Below, piece after piece: positions 16,411 through 23,967 of a DNA stretch of 40,467 nt. Each line of letters starts with the position of its first letter. Positions within the stretch are counted from its first letter, which is position 1. The position numbers and the translations under genes were made by a program. The DNA is from Micavibrio sp. UBA2638 (GTDB lineage: Bacteria > Pseudomonadota > Alphaproteobacteria > Micavibrionales > Micavibrionaceae): assembly GCA_002359735.1 (NCBI GenBank), contig DENS01000019.1, positions 71,836 to 112,302 on the forward strand. The letters are read 5' to 3'. The notes beneath the pieces are model-generated. The model had not been told where the DNA came from, made no database searches, and saw nothing but the letters and a program-made list of their open reading frames with translations.

Positions 16411-17582
16411 CAGCTAAATGGCAAGAGACAACGATAAAAGATATCGCTGTTGTTGATTGGGGTAACACAAGCCTCACTAAGAAGGCGTATACTGAAGGCG
16501 GTCAGTACTTAGGGGTTTCTGCCGCAGGGTGTGACGGGAGAATGAGTCATGCAGAACATAAAAAATTTACCCCTGTTCTATCTGCAATTGGTGCTCAGTG
16601 TGGGCGAATGTTCATGCCTAATGAAGACTTTACTGCAATCAAAAACACAATAACTCTTACTCCTATAGAAGGCCGTTGTGACCCATTTTTTCTATTCTAT
16701 CTTCTGAACTTTGTCGAACTGCCGCAGAGGGGCGCTGGCCAGCCATTTATTTCAAAGGGTGATATTCAAAAATTTCCTATAAAAACTCCAACACTCCCCG
16801 AACAAAAACGGATTGTCGAGATATTGGATGAGGCGTTTGCGGGGATTGATCAAGCCATCGCCAATACCGAAAAAAACCTCGCCTCCGCCCGCGAACTTTT
16901 TGAGAGTTATTTAAACACCATTTTGACAAAGCCGGAAGAAGAGTGGATTGAAGGTACCTTGTCCTCAATTGGTGGAGAAATTAAAACAGGTCCATTTGGC
17001 TCTTTATTGCACAAATCGGATTATATTGTAGGCGGCACACCTTTGGTTAATCCAGCCCATATAAACGGAGGACAAATTACTCCTGATGTGAATAAAACGG
17101 TTAATACAGAAGCTTTGCAAAGGCTAAGTAGTTATCTTTTACAGGAGGGTGATATTGTTATTGGCCGACGAGGAAATATGGGGCGGTGTGCTGCTGTTAC
17201 CAAATCTGAAGATGGATGGTTATGTGGTACAGGCTGTTTTATAATTAGACCTAAGAAAGGTAATTTAGCGCCGTTCTTATCATTGTTACTTAGTACTAAT
17301 TATTATATTGATGAAATTACAAAAATAGCTTCTGGGGCAACTATGCTTAATTTAAGTAATAAGGCTCTTGGAAATTTAAAAATATCATTGCCACCACCAA
17401 GTGAGCAGGAAAAGCTATTAAATGTTATAAGTGAAATCATATCTGATAAAGAAAATCTAAATAGTATTTATCAACAAAAACTTACTGCCCTCAACGAACT
17501 CAAACAATCGCTGCTACAAAAGGCGTTTCGCGGGGAATTAACAACGGATATGGCGGGGCAGATGCAGGAGGATGCGGCGTGA
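16407..17582 (+). CDS. hsdS: Type I restriction-modification system, specificity subunit S
   Basis: A 391-residue specificity subunit with two target-recognition domains (about 1-125 and 180-330). Each is followed by a conserved helical spacer (LPEQKRIVEILDEAFAGIDQ at about 131-150, and LPPPSEQEKLLNVISEII...LLQKAFRGELT at the end). Each TRD reads one half of the split DNA target. The gene starts with GTG that overlaps the hsdM stop (GTGA) and its own stop overlaps the hsdR GTG the same way, giving tight translational coupling. The TRD-coding parts are clearly AT-richer than the spacer-coding parts and the flanking hsd genes, a sign of TRD exchange. The target cannot be read from sequence by eye. 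Confidence 0.94.
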   Translation: MTAKWQETTIKDIAVVDWGNTSLTKKAYTEGGQYLGVSAAGCDGRMSHAEHKKFTPVLSAIGAQCGRMFMPNEDFTAIKNTITLTPIEGRCDPFFLFYLLNFVELPQRGAGQPFISKGDIQKFPIKTPTLPEQKRIVEILDEAFAGIDQAIANTEKNLASARELFESYLNTILTKPEEEWIEGTLSSIGGEIKTGPFGSLLHKSDYIVGGTPLVNPAHINGGQITPDVNKTVNTEALQRLSSYLLQEGDIVIGRRGNMGRCAAVTKSEDGWLCGTGCFIIRPKKGNLAPFLSLLLSTNYYIDEITKIASGATMLNLSNKALGNLKISLPPPSEQEKLLNVISEIISDKENLNSIYQQKLTALNELKQSLLQKAFRGELTTDMAGQMQEDAA

Positions 17583-19906
17583 GAGAAACCTACACCGAAG
17601 CTGATACCCGCGCCGAATTGATCGACCCCGCCATTAAAGCCGCTGGCTGGGGCATCATCGAAAAAAGTGCCGTGCGACATGAGGTCATTACCCTTGGTCG
17701 CTTGCAGGGGGCAGGTAAACGCGCAAAACGAGATATAGCCGATTATGTGCTGATCTATAAGGGGCATAAGCTGGGCGTCATTGAAGCCAAGGCTCGCGAT
17801 AAGGGCGACACCGAAGGCGTGCAGCAGGCCAAACGCTACGCCGAAATGCTGCAGGCACGCTATGCCTATTCCACCAACGGTTTGAAAATCTATCAGATCG
17901 ATATGGTAACGGGGGAGGAGCAATATATCGACCGCTACCCCACGCCGCAAGAGCTCTGGGACCTGACCTATGGCGATGTGAATGAATGGCGCGCGCGCTT
18001 CGCTGATGTGCCGTTTGAAGATGGCGGCGGTAAATGGCAGCCGCGTTATTACCAACACAACGCCATTACAAAGACGCTGGAGGCCGTGGCCAAGGGCAAA
18101 GACCGCATCTTACTCACCCTCGCCACCGGAACCGGAAAGACGGGCATTGCGTTCCAGCTCTCTTGGAAGCTGTTCCACAGTAAATGGAATATCAGCCGCG
18201 AGCCGACCCGCCGCCCGCGCATCTTATTCCTGGCCGATCGTAATATCCTTGCTAATCAGGCTTATAACTCCTTCTCCGCCTTTGATGAAGATATGCGCGC
18301 CCGCATCAAGCCCAGTGAGATAAAAAAGACGGGCCGCGTGCCAAAAAACGCCAGCATCTTCTTCACCATATTCCAGACCTTCATGAGTGGGACAGATGAG
18401 CACGGCAACCCCGCACCGTATTTCGGCGAGTACCCGCCCGATTTCTTCGATTTTATCATCATTGATGAATGTCACCGCGGCGGTGCGAAAGATGAAAGCA
18501 ACTGGCGCGGGATTTTGGAGTACTTCTCCCCGGCTGTGCAGCTCGGTCTTACCGCTACGCCCAAGCGTAAAGACAATGTTGATACATATGCTTATTTCGG
18601 CCATCCGGTTTATACCTATTCCCTTAAGGAGGGGATCAATGATGGCTTCCTGACGCCATTTAAGGTGAAGCAAATTGCCACCACGATTGATGAATACGTC
18701 TACACCTCCGATGATGATATTGAGCAAGGCGAAATCGAGGAAGGCAAGCGCTATACCGAAGGCGAGATCAACCGCATCATTGAAATTCCTGAGCGCGAGC
18801 AATACCGCGTTCACACTTTCATGGACATGATGAACCAGAATGAAAAGACGATCATCTTCTGCGCCACGCAAGACCATGCCCGCATGGTGCGCGATTATAT
18901 TAATCAAATAAAAACCAGTACTCATCCCGATTACTGCGTCCGTGTTACCGCGCATGATGGCGCAGAAGGCGAGCGCTTTTTAGAGACATTCCAAGATAAC
19001 GAAAAGACGATCCCGACCATATTAACGACATCGCAGAAGCTCTCGACCGGGGTGGACGCGCTGAACGTACGTAATATCGTATTAATGCGCCCAGTGAACT
19101 CCATGATCGAATTTAAGCAGATCGTGGGCCGCGGAACGCGCCTCTTCGATGGCAAGGACTACTTCACCATTTATGACTTCGTAAAAGCCTATGAGCACTT
19201 TAACGACCCGGAATGGGACGGCGAGCCAATTGATCCAGAACCGGCCAAACCGCCGCGCGTGCCCGGTGATGGTAGTGACGATAGTGACGACGAGGGAGAG
19301 CCCCCGGTAGGTGGGCCGAAGGAGCCACCAAAACAGAAGATCGTGGTCAAACTGGCCGATGGTAAAGAGCGCACGTTCCAAAACATGTCTGCCACTATGT
19401 ATTACAGCCCTGATGGCAAGCCTATCTCGGCGACTGATTTTATCGAGCGTCTCTATGGTGAACTGCCCGTATTTTTCAAGGATGAAGAGGAATTGCGGAA
19501 ATTATGGGGGCAGCCTGAAACGCGAAAAGCCCTGCTTACATCACTGGGTGAAAAGGGCTTTGGCGAGGAGCAATTAAAATTTATTGGCCGTACGATAGAA
19601 GCCGACAACAGTGATCTATACGATGTCCTTGCCTATATTGCCTTTACCTTAGCGCCCATATCCAGAGAAGAACGAGTAGAGCAACATAAAGACGGAATCA
19701 TGTCCGAATATGATGATAAGCTGCAGGCGTTCTTGGAATTTGTGCTTGGCCAATACGTTCAGGAAGGCGTCGGCGAGCTGGATGTTGAAAAGCTACCGCA
19801 TTTGCTAGAACTGAAATATCAAGCAATCGCCGATGCAGCGGAAGAACTTGGCGGCGTGCCGAAGATACGTAATGCGTTTATTGGGTTCCAGAAGGGGTTG
19901 TATTAG
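17579..19906 (+). CDS. hsdR: Type I restriction-modification system, restriction/translocase subunit R
   Basis: A 775-residue restriction subunit. The N-terminal PD-(D/E)XK nuclease shows Asp55 (RDIADYVL) and Glu69-x-Lys71 (VIEAK). The superfamily 2 translocase shows Walker A ATGTGKTG (about 183-190), DECH box at 296-299, LTATP, and motif VI QIVGRGTR. A C-terminal helical region that docks on HsdMS follows. It pumps DNA with ATP and cuts on collision. There is a low-complexity acidic and Pro-rich linker around residues 550-580 (DGSDDSDDEGEPP). The start is GTG overlapping the hsdS stop. The length is at the short end for HsdR but all main motifs are present. Confidence 0.95.
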   Translation: MRETYTEADTRAELIDPAIKAAGWGIIEKSAVRHEVITLGRLQGAGKRAKRDIADYVLIYKGHKLGVIEAKARDKGDTEGVQQAKRYAEMLQARYAYSTNGLKIYQIDMVTGEEQYIDRYPTPQELWDLTYGDVNEWRARFADVPFEDGGGKWQPRYYQHNAITKTLEAVAKGKDRILLTLATGTGKTGIAFQLSWKLFHSKWNISREPTRRPRILFLADRNILANQAYNSFSAFDEDMRARIKPSEIKKTGRVPKNASIFFTIFQTFMSGTDEHGNPAPYFGEYPPDFFDFIIIDECHRGGAKDESNWRGILEYFSPAVQLGLTATPKRKDNVDTYAYFGHPVYTYSLKEGINDGFLTPFKVKQIATTIDEYVYTSDDDIEQGEIEEGKRYTEGEINRIIEIPEREQYRVHTFMDMMNQNEKTIIFCATQDHARMVRDYINQIKTSTHPDYCVRVTAHDGAEGERFLETFQDNEKTIPTILTTSQKLSTGVDALNVRNIVLMRPVNSMIEFKQIVGRGTRLFDGKDYFTIYDFVKAYEHFNDPEWDGEPIDPEPAKPPRVPGDGSDDSDDEGEPPVGGPKEPPKQKIVVKLADGKERTFQNMSATMYYSPDGKPISATDFIERLYGELPVFFKDEEELRKLWGQPETRKALLTSLGEKGFGEEQLKFIGRTIEADNSDLYDVLAYIAFTLAPISREERVEQHKDGIMSEYDDKLQAFLEFVLGQYVQEGVGELDVEKLPHLLELKYQAIADAAEELGGVPKIRNAFIGFQKGLY

Positions 19907-19915
19907 AGGATTAAA

Positions 19916-21625
19916 ATGAAATTAGTCAAATTTTCTGTTACGAATTTTCGAAGTATTTTAAAAGCTCATGATATTCCTATATCAGACACAACAGTTCTGG
20001 TTGGCAAGAATAATGAAGGGAAGTCCAACTTACTGAAAGCATTATCTATTGCTATGAATGCCATTAGTTACCATGCAATGGAGGCTAAAAGAAGAAATTC
20101 AGGACATTCAATTATGAGACGTCATCCTTCAAGAAGGTTTTCTGATGGTTATTATGATTGGAAAAGAGATTTTCCCATTTCGCATAGATCTCGAAGAGGT
20201 CAAAAACTAACAATTTTCAAGCTAGAGTTTGAGTTAACGGATGATGAAGTATCTGCGTTTTCTAAAGAAATAAAATCTAATCTTAACGGCACACTACCCA
20301 TAAAAATCACCATCGGCGATAACAATGAACCTGAAATACAGGTTGTTAAGGGTGGAAGAGGCAATAAAACCTTAAACTCTAAATCTGTGAAAATAACAGA
20401 ATACATTGCCCGCAGAATTTCCTTTAATTACATACCCGCCGTAAGAACTCATAAGCAGACACTAAATGTAATTGAAGAGCTTCTTTCTAGCGAATTATCT
20501 TCTCTTGAAGATAATCAGGATTATCAGGATGCCTTAAAAACAATCAATGAGCTTCAACAGCCTGTTTTAGAGGCTTTATCTGATAAAATTAAAGAGCCTT
20601 TATCCGAATTTTTACCCAACATACAAAATGTAAAAATTACTGTGCCTGACGATAGTCGCTATACTAGATACAGAAGAGATTTTGATGTTGAGATCGACGA
20701 TGGAACACTAACAAGTATTGAGCATAAAGGCGATGGTGTTCAAAGTCTTGCTGCTCTTGGTTTGCTAAAAAACAAATTTTATAAAAAGGATGCTTCTATT
20801 ATTGCTATCGAAGAGCCTGAATCTCATTTGCATCCTGGGGCAATTCATCAATTACAGGAAATAATTGAATCTCTTGAAAGTGATAACCAGATTGTTTTGA
20901 CGACACATAACCCGCTTTTTGTTAATAGAAATTCAGTTTCATCAAATATTATTGTTGATAGCGGAAAAGCAGTCCAAGCAAAAAATATAAAAAGTATTAG
21001 GGACACTTTGGGCGTTAGGGTTTCAGATAATCTCACAAATGCCAGATATTCATTAGTGGTCGAAGGGCCTGATGATAAGAAAGCATTAGGGGCTATTTTA
21101 CCAACTCTAAGTTCTGTTTTAGACTCAGCGCTCAAAAGGAATGCATTGATAATTGATTATATTGGAGGCTCAGGGAATTTGTCTTATAAGTTATCAACTC
21201 TAAAGTCTCAACTTTGTCTTTATCACGTATTTTTAGATAATGACGGCTCCGCCAACAAAGAGCGTGACAAAGCCATAGCAGAAGACGTTTTAAGCTTAAA
21301 GAACCTTACACAAACAATATGTGTTGGGATGACTGAGGCTGAATTTGAAGATTGTATTAACCCAGAAATATATAAGCAAAGAATATTGGATATGTATGGG
21401 GTGAATTTAGATATTCCAAAATTTAGAGGAAATCAAAAATGGTCAGATCGCGTAAAGATATGCTTTACCAGTCAAGGAAAACCGTTTGATAAAAAAATCA
21501 AAGAGCAAGTTAAGAAAACAGTATCAGAATGTATTTCACAGAATGTTGATAATGCTTTATGTCCTCATAAAAGAAGTAGTGTAGATGGGGTTGTTGAGGC
21601 ACTAGAACGCTTAATATCATCATAA
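19916..21625 (+). CDS. OLD-family ATP-dependent nuclease (AAA + TOPRIM) in the hsd operon
   Basis: A 569-residue OLD nuclease. Walker A is GKNNEGKS (30-37), Walker B is IIAIEEPESHLHP (295-307), the switch histidine is in LTTHNPLF, and the TOPRIM motifs are VVEGPDDKKA (Glu383) and FLDNDGS (Asp441/Asp443). OLD proteins cleave DNA and take part in phage defence (P2 Old, Gabija GajA, PARIS-like). It starts 9 bases after hsdR with an AGAGGA ribosome site, so it is the fourth gene of the operon. It is far more AT-rich than hsdM/hsdR, which points to separate origin and later addition. No UvrD-like GajB follows, so it is not a complete Gabija system. Confidence 0.87.
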   Translation: MKLVKFSVTNFRSILKAHDIPISDTTVLVGKNNEGKSNLLKALSIAMNAISYHAMEAKRRNSGHSIMRRHPSRRFSDGYYDWKRDFPISHRSRRGQKLTIFKLEFELTDDEVSAFSKEIKSNLNGTLPIKITIGDNNEPEIQVVKGGRGNKTLNSKSVKITEYIARRISFNYIPAVRTHKQTLNVIEELLSSELSSLEDNQDYQDALKTINELQQPVLEALSDKIKEPLSEFLPNIQNVKITVPDDSRYTRYRRDFDVEIDDGTLTSIEHKGDGVQSLAALGLLKNKFYKKDASIIAIEEPESHLHPGAIHQLQEIIESLESDNQIVLTTHNPLFVNRNSVSSNIIVDSGKAVQAKNIKSIRDTLGVRVSDNLTNARYSLVVEGPDDKKALGAILPTLSSVLDSALKRNALIIDYIGGSGNLSYKLSTLKSQLCLYHVFLDNDGSANKERDKAIAEDVLSLKNLTQTICVGMTEAEFEDCINPEIYKQRILDMYGVNLDIPKFRGNQKWSDRVKICFTSQGKPFDKKIKEQVKKTVSECISQNVDNALCPHKRSSVDGVVEALERLISS

Positions 21626-21662
21626 GCCTTGTATTTACCGCGTGTTTATCGTGTTGTACAAC

Positions 21663-21821
21663 ATGGATGCACGCTCTGTTAACACAAAAAATTACAATTG
21701 GCGAACCAAAATTTATGCACTTGTGAAGGAAAAAGACTTTCCGAAACAAATTAAAATTGGCCGGAACTCGCGCTGGATCGAATCCGAAATTGACGATTGG
21801 ATAAATCGCCAATGCGACTAG
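21663..21821 (+). CDS. AlpA-like excisionase/regulator, very short
   Basis: A 52-residue ORF read directly from the sequence: it begins MDARSVNTKNYNWRTKIYAL and ends WINRQCD with stop TAG at 21819-21821. The middle DFPKQIKIGRNSRWIESEID is the classic AlpA/HTH_17 wing (FP-K-hydrophobic-G-x-x-x-RW-x-x-x-E-hydrophobic). In-frame GTG codons at 21642 and 21651 are alternative starts. It lies 200 bases inside the right attachment site, where excisionases and AlpA regulators of integrative elements often sit. It probably bends DNA at the element end or activates the integrase. Confidence 0.72.
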   Translation: MDARSVNTKNYNWRTKIYALVKEKDFPKQIKIGRNSRWIESEIDDWINRQCD

Positions 21822-21845
21822 CGGCCCGCGTCCTGAAATAACGTT

Positions 21846-21865
21846 TGTGTTTGCGCCGTGTTCGC
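21846..21865 (+). repeat. Arm-type-like repeat, right island end
   Basis: GTGTTTGC (21847-21854), GCC, GTGTTCGC (21858-21865): 19 of 20 bases match the left-end copy at 5361-5380, in the same orientation. It lies about 160 bases inside the right attachment site. Confidence 0.6.
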
Positions 21866-22022
21866 ATGTTTGTAATACAAAGTACCGCAAACCACATCAT
21901 AACAATGCACTGCAATGCAAAATATAGGATGCGCCGCAGGCCTTGGTGAACGCTGCATTCAAGTGATTTAATGTGTAGCGGAGTGTATTATTGCGCATTT
22001 CAGATTTACATAATCTAATCGG

Positions 22023-22059
22023 CCTTGTGTCGGGAGTTCAAGTCTCTCCACCGCTACCA
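22023..22059 (+). repeat. Right attachment site (37-bp direct repeat)
   Basis: An exact copy of the tRNA-Met 3' end at 5272-5308. Only the T arm, the acceptor end and part of the anticodon stem are present, so no second tRNA is made. It marks the right edge of the island. Confidence 0.93.
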
Positions 22060-22082
22060 TTTTTCTATCACTATTTTGTCAT

Positions 22083-22125
22083 CTGTTATGCGTATAAGCA
22101 GGCGTCATATAGGACGGCATAACAG
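22083..22125. repeat. 9-bp inverted repeat just outside the island
   Basis: CTGTTATGC (22083-22091) and GCATAACAG (22117-22125) are exact inverted copies 25 bases apart. In the uninterrupted chromosome they would lie about 25 bases after tRNA-Met and about 100 bases before the first ClpA-like gene. No T run follows. It is a candidate operator or RNA hairpin. Confidence 0.4.
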
Positions 22126-22162
22126 TGATACAGAACCCTGGGCACGCTTATGTAAAAAAAAC

Positions 22163-22191
22163 TTGTTTTTTAAAGTCAAATATCCTATGGT
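22163..22191 (+). promoter_or_regulatory. Possible promoter of the first ClpA-like gene
   Basis: TTGTTT (22163-22168), a 17-base spacer and TATGGT (22186-22191) lie about 37 bases before the ATG at 22228, which has an ACAGGGA ribosome site. Both boxes are imperfect. Confidence 0.35.
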
Positions 22192-22227
22192 CTTTGCAAA
22201 TCAAAATAAAGACAGGGAAACTGACGT

Positions 22228-23820
22228 ATGACTCATAGGCCACAATTCGACCTATTTAACAGACTTACCGGTAATGCAGCCGTCATTGCCATCAAGCGTG
22301 ACCATCAGAATCTGAAGCCAATACACCTGCTTGCGGCCGTTACCCAAAGCGAAGAAGCCGAGACTGTCTTAAAAAATCTGGGATTTCCATTTGATGCATT
22401 AAAAGAAAATGTCGGCCATTGTATAAAAAATTACAAAAAGTTGAATCCGCCGGCAGAACCGGACAACAAAGAAGAATACGCCCCGATACAAGAATCTCCC
22501 CTTATGGGCGATATTTTTCAGTCAGCCCTGCAAAGAGCGACATACCTGAACCGTGATTATATCGGCTATGTCGAGTTACTGGAAGCCGTTGTACAATATG
22601 GAGATTATGAATCCCAGTGCTGCCTGGAGGCCGAAAACGTCAACATATCGAGCAAACAATTCAAAGAAATGCTGCAAAATAAGGGCTCCATATGGTACCC
22701 GGAAGATGTTGACGGGGTTTCTGGACGTTTTAATGCCGCAGCAGATGATGAATTTGACGTCTTGACCATGGATGCGCATTTAAAAGAGCGCATTATCGGC
22801 CAGGATGCAGCCATTGACAGCCTGCAAAATTCTTTAAAACGTTCATATGCCGGCCTGAAAGAAGAAAACAAGCCCGTTGGTTCGTTCCTGTTTGCCGGAC
22901 CAACCGGTGTGGGTAAGACCGAAGTTGCCAATCAGCTAGCGCAATTAATGGATGTCGGATTGGTACGCTTTGATATGAGTGAGTTTATGGAAGGACATTC
23001 CGTGTCTAAATTCATTGGGGCGCCTCCGGGATATGCCGGTTTTGATCAAGGCGGTCAATTAACCGATGTTCTTGCCGAAAACCCGAATGCCGTTTTATTG
23101 CTGGATGAAATTGAAAAAGCCCACCCCGATATTTTTAACGTCTTATTGCAAATAATGGATGCCGGGCGCATTACCGATGCCATGGGTGAGACTATCGACT
23201 GCACCGGAATTACATTAATCATGACATCCAATGTTGGCGCAAATATTGCCAGTGCCGGTCAATCCATGGGGTTTGTGCAAGTCGCCGATGGAACAGGGGC
23301 CCCAGCACAGTCCAGCTACGATCAGGCGATTAAGAAAAAGTTTTCGGCAGAATTTCGTAACCGTCTCGATGGCACTATCGTCTTTTCACCATTAAGCCTG
23401 GAAAATATCATTGAAATTGCCGATGTCATGATGGATGAAATGAACCATCTACAAGCAGCCAAAAGCCACAATCTTACCTTTGACGCCACACCCGAAGCCA
23501 TATACGCCATGGCAGAGAAAAGCTATGACCCCGCCATGGGTGCCAGACCGCTGAAACGGCTTATCAATGAGGAAATTAAAGCTCTTCTTACCGATAAAAT
23601 TCTGCATGGCCATCTGAAAAATGCCACCATAACAATTGATGTCGATGAAGATGAGACATTCACAATGGACAGCGTCGATAAGCCCATAGAAGCCGCTAAA
23701 AAAGTGCGCCCTATGGATGCCAAAAAACTTCTGGAACGCAGAATTGCCTCTGCTGCGAAAAAACAGGCGCAAAACGACAACACGCCAGATGTTGCCGCCC
23801 CACAAATGGATATAGGCTAA
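22228..23820 (+). CDS. ClpA-like AAA+ unfoldase with N domain and a single ATPase ring
   Basis: A 530-residue Hsp100-type protein. Residues about 5-150 form a double Clp_N repeat. The AAA+ module matches the second ring (D2) of ClpA/ClpB: Walker A GPTGVGKT (224-231), pore loop GAPPGYAG (264-271) with Tyr269, Walker B VLLLDE (289-294), sensor 1 MTSNVG, arginine finger FRNRLD and sensor 2 GARPLKR. The D1 ring of normal ClpA (about 750 residues) is missing. A loop with SMGF (346-349) sits where ClpA carries its ClpP-docking (I/L/M)G(F/L) loop, so it could still feed ClpP (inference). The C-terminal about 60 residues are Lys-rich. It is followed by a diverged paralogue 147 bases downstream, so the two may form a mixed hexamer. 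Confidence 0.87.
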   Translation: MTHRPQFDLFNRLTGNAAVIAIKRDHQNLKPIHLLAAVTQSEEAETVLKNLGFPFDALKENVGHCIKNYKKLNPPAEPDNKEEYAPIQESPLMGDIFQSALQRATYLNRDYIGYVELLEAVVQYGDYESQCCLEAENVNISSKQFKEMLQNKGSIWYPEDVDGVSGRFNAAADDEFDVLTMDAHLKERIIGQDAAIDSLQNSLKRSYAGLKEENKPVGSFLFAGPTGVGKTEVANQLAQLMDVGLVRFDMSEFMEGHSVSKFIGAPPGYAGFDQGGQLTDVLAENPNAVLLLDEIEKAHPDIFNVLLQIMDAGRITDAMGETIDCTGITLIMTSNVGANIASAGQSMGFVQVADGTGAPAQSSYDQAIKKKFSAEFRNRLDGTIVFSPLSLENIIEIADVMMDEMNHLQAAKSHNLTFDATPEAIYAMAEKSYDPAMGARPLKRLINEEIKALLTDKILHGHLKNATITIDVDEDETFTMDSVDKPIEAAKKVRPMDAKKLLERRIASAAKKQAQNDNTPDVAAPQMDIG

Positions 23821-23967
23821 TATTTGGCCCGTAAAGTTGGGTGAAGCACAGTGGCGCCAATTTAGAGAACTCTACGCCGGATAACATAAAGAGAAGCCGA
23901 GTTCTTTAACCGCGGCCAAAAGCCTCATTATAGATGGGCGCAAATATAAAACAGGGAGTAATCAGCA

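Larger units (their letters stand above)
5309..22059. mobile_element. Genomic island integrated at tRNA-Met (16.75 kb)
   Basis: The element is bounded by a 37-bp exact direct repeat of the tRNA-Met 3' end. It contains a tyrosine integrase (10072-11343), a Prim-Pol plus helicase replication module (11538-13849) and two AlpA/excisionase-like genes (13842-14054, 21663-21821). Its cargo is an AAA/TOPRIM + DUF4145 cassette and an hsdMSR-OLD operon. I see no capsid, portal, conjugation or relaxase gene, so it looks like an integrative, possibly satellite-like or mobilizable element. Base composition changes sharply between modules, which suggests stepwise assembly. Unusually, the integrase is near the middle and not next to the tRNA. 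Confidence 0.9.

Noticed and set aside
19916..21821. Gabija system (OLD-like GajA with GajB)
   Set aside because: Only the OLD-type gene is present; the next gene is a 52-residue AlpA-like protein, not a UvrD-like helicase.
22025..22231. Rightward frame across the right attachment site
   Set aside because: It begins inside the tRNA repeat, has no ribosome site and no family features.
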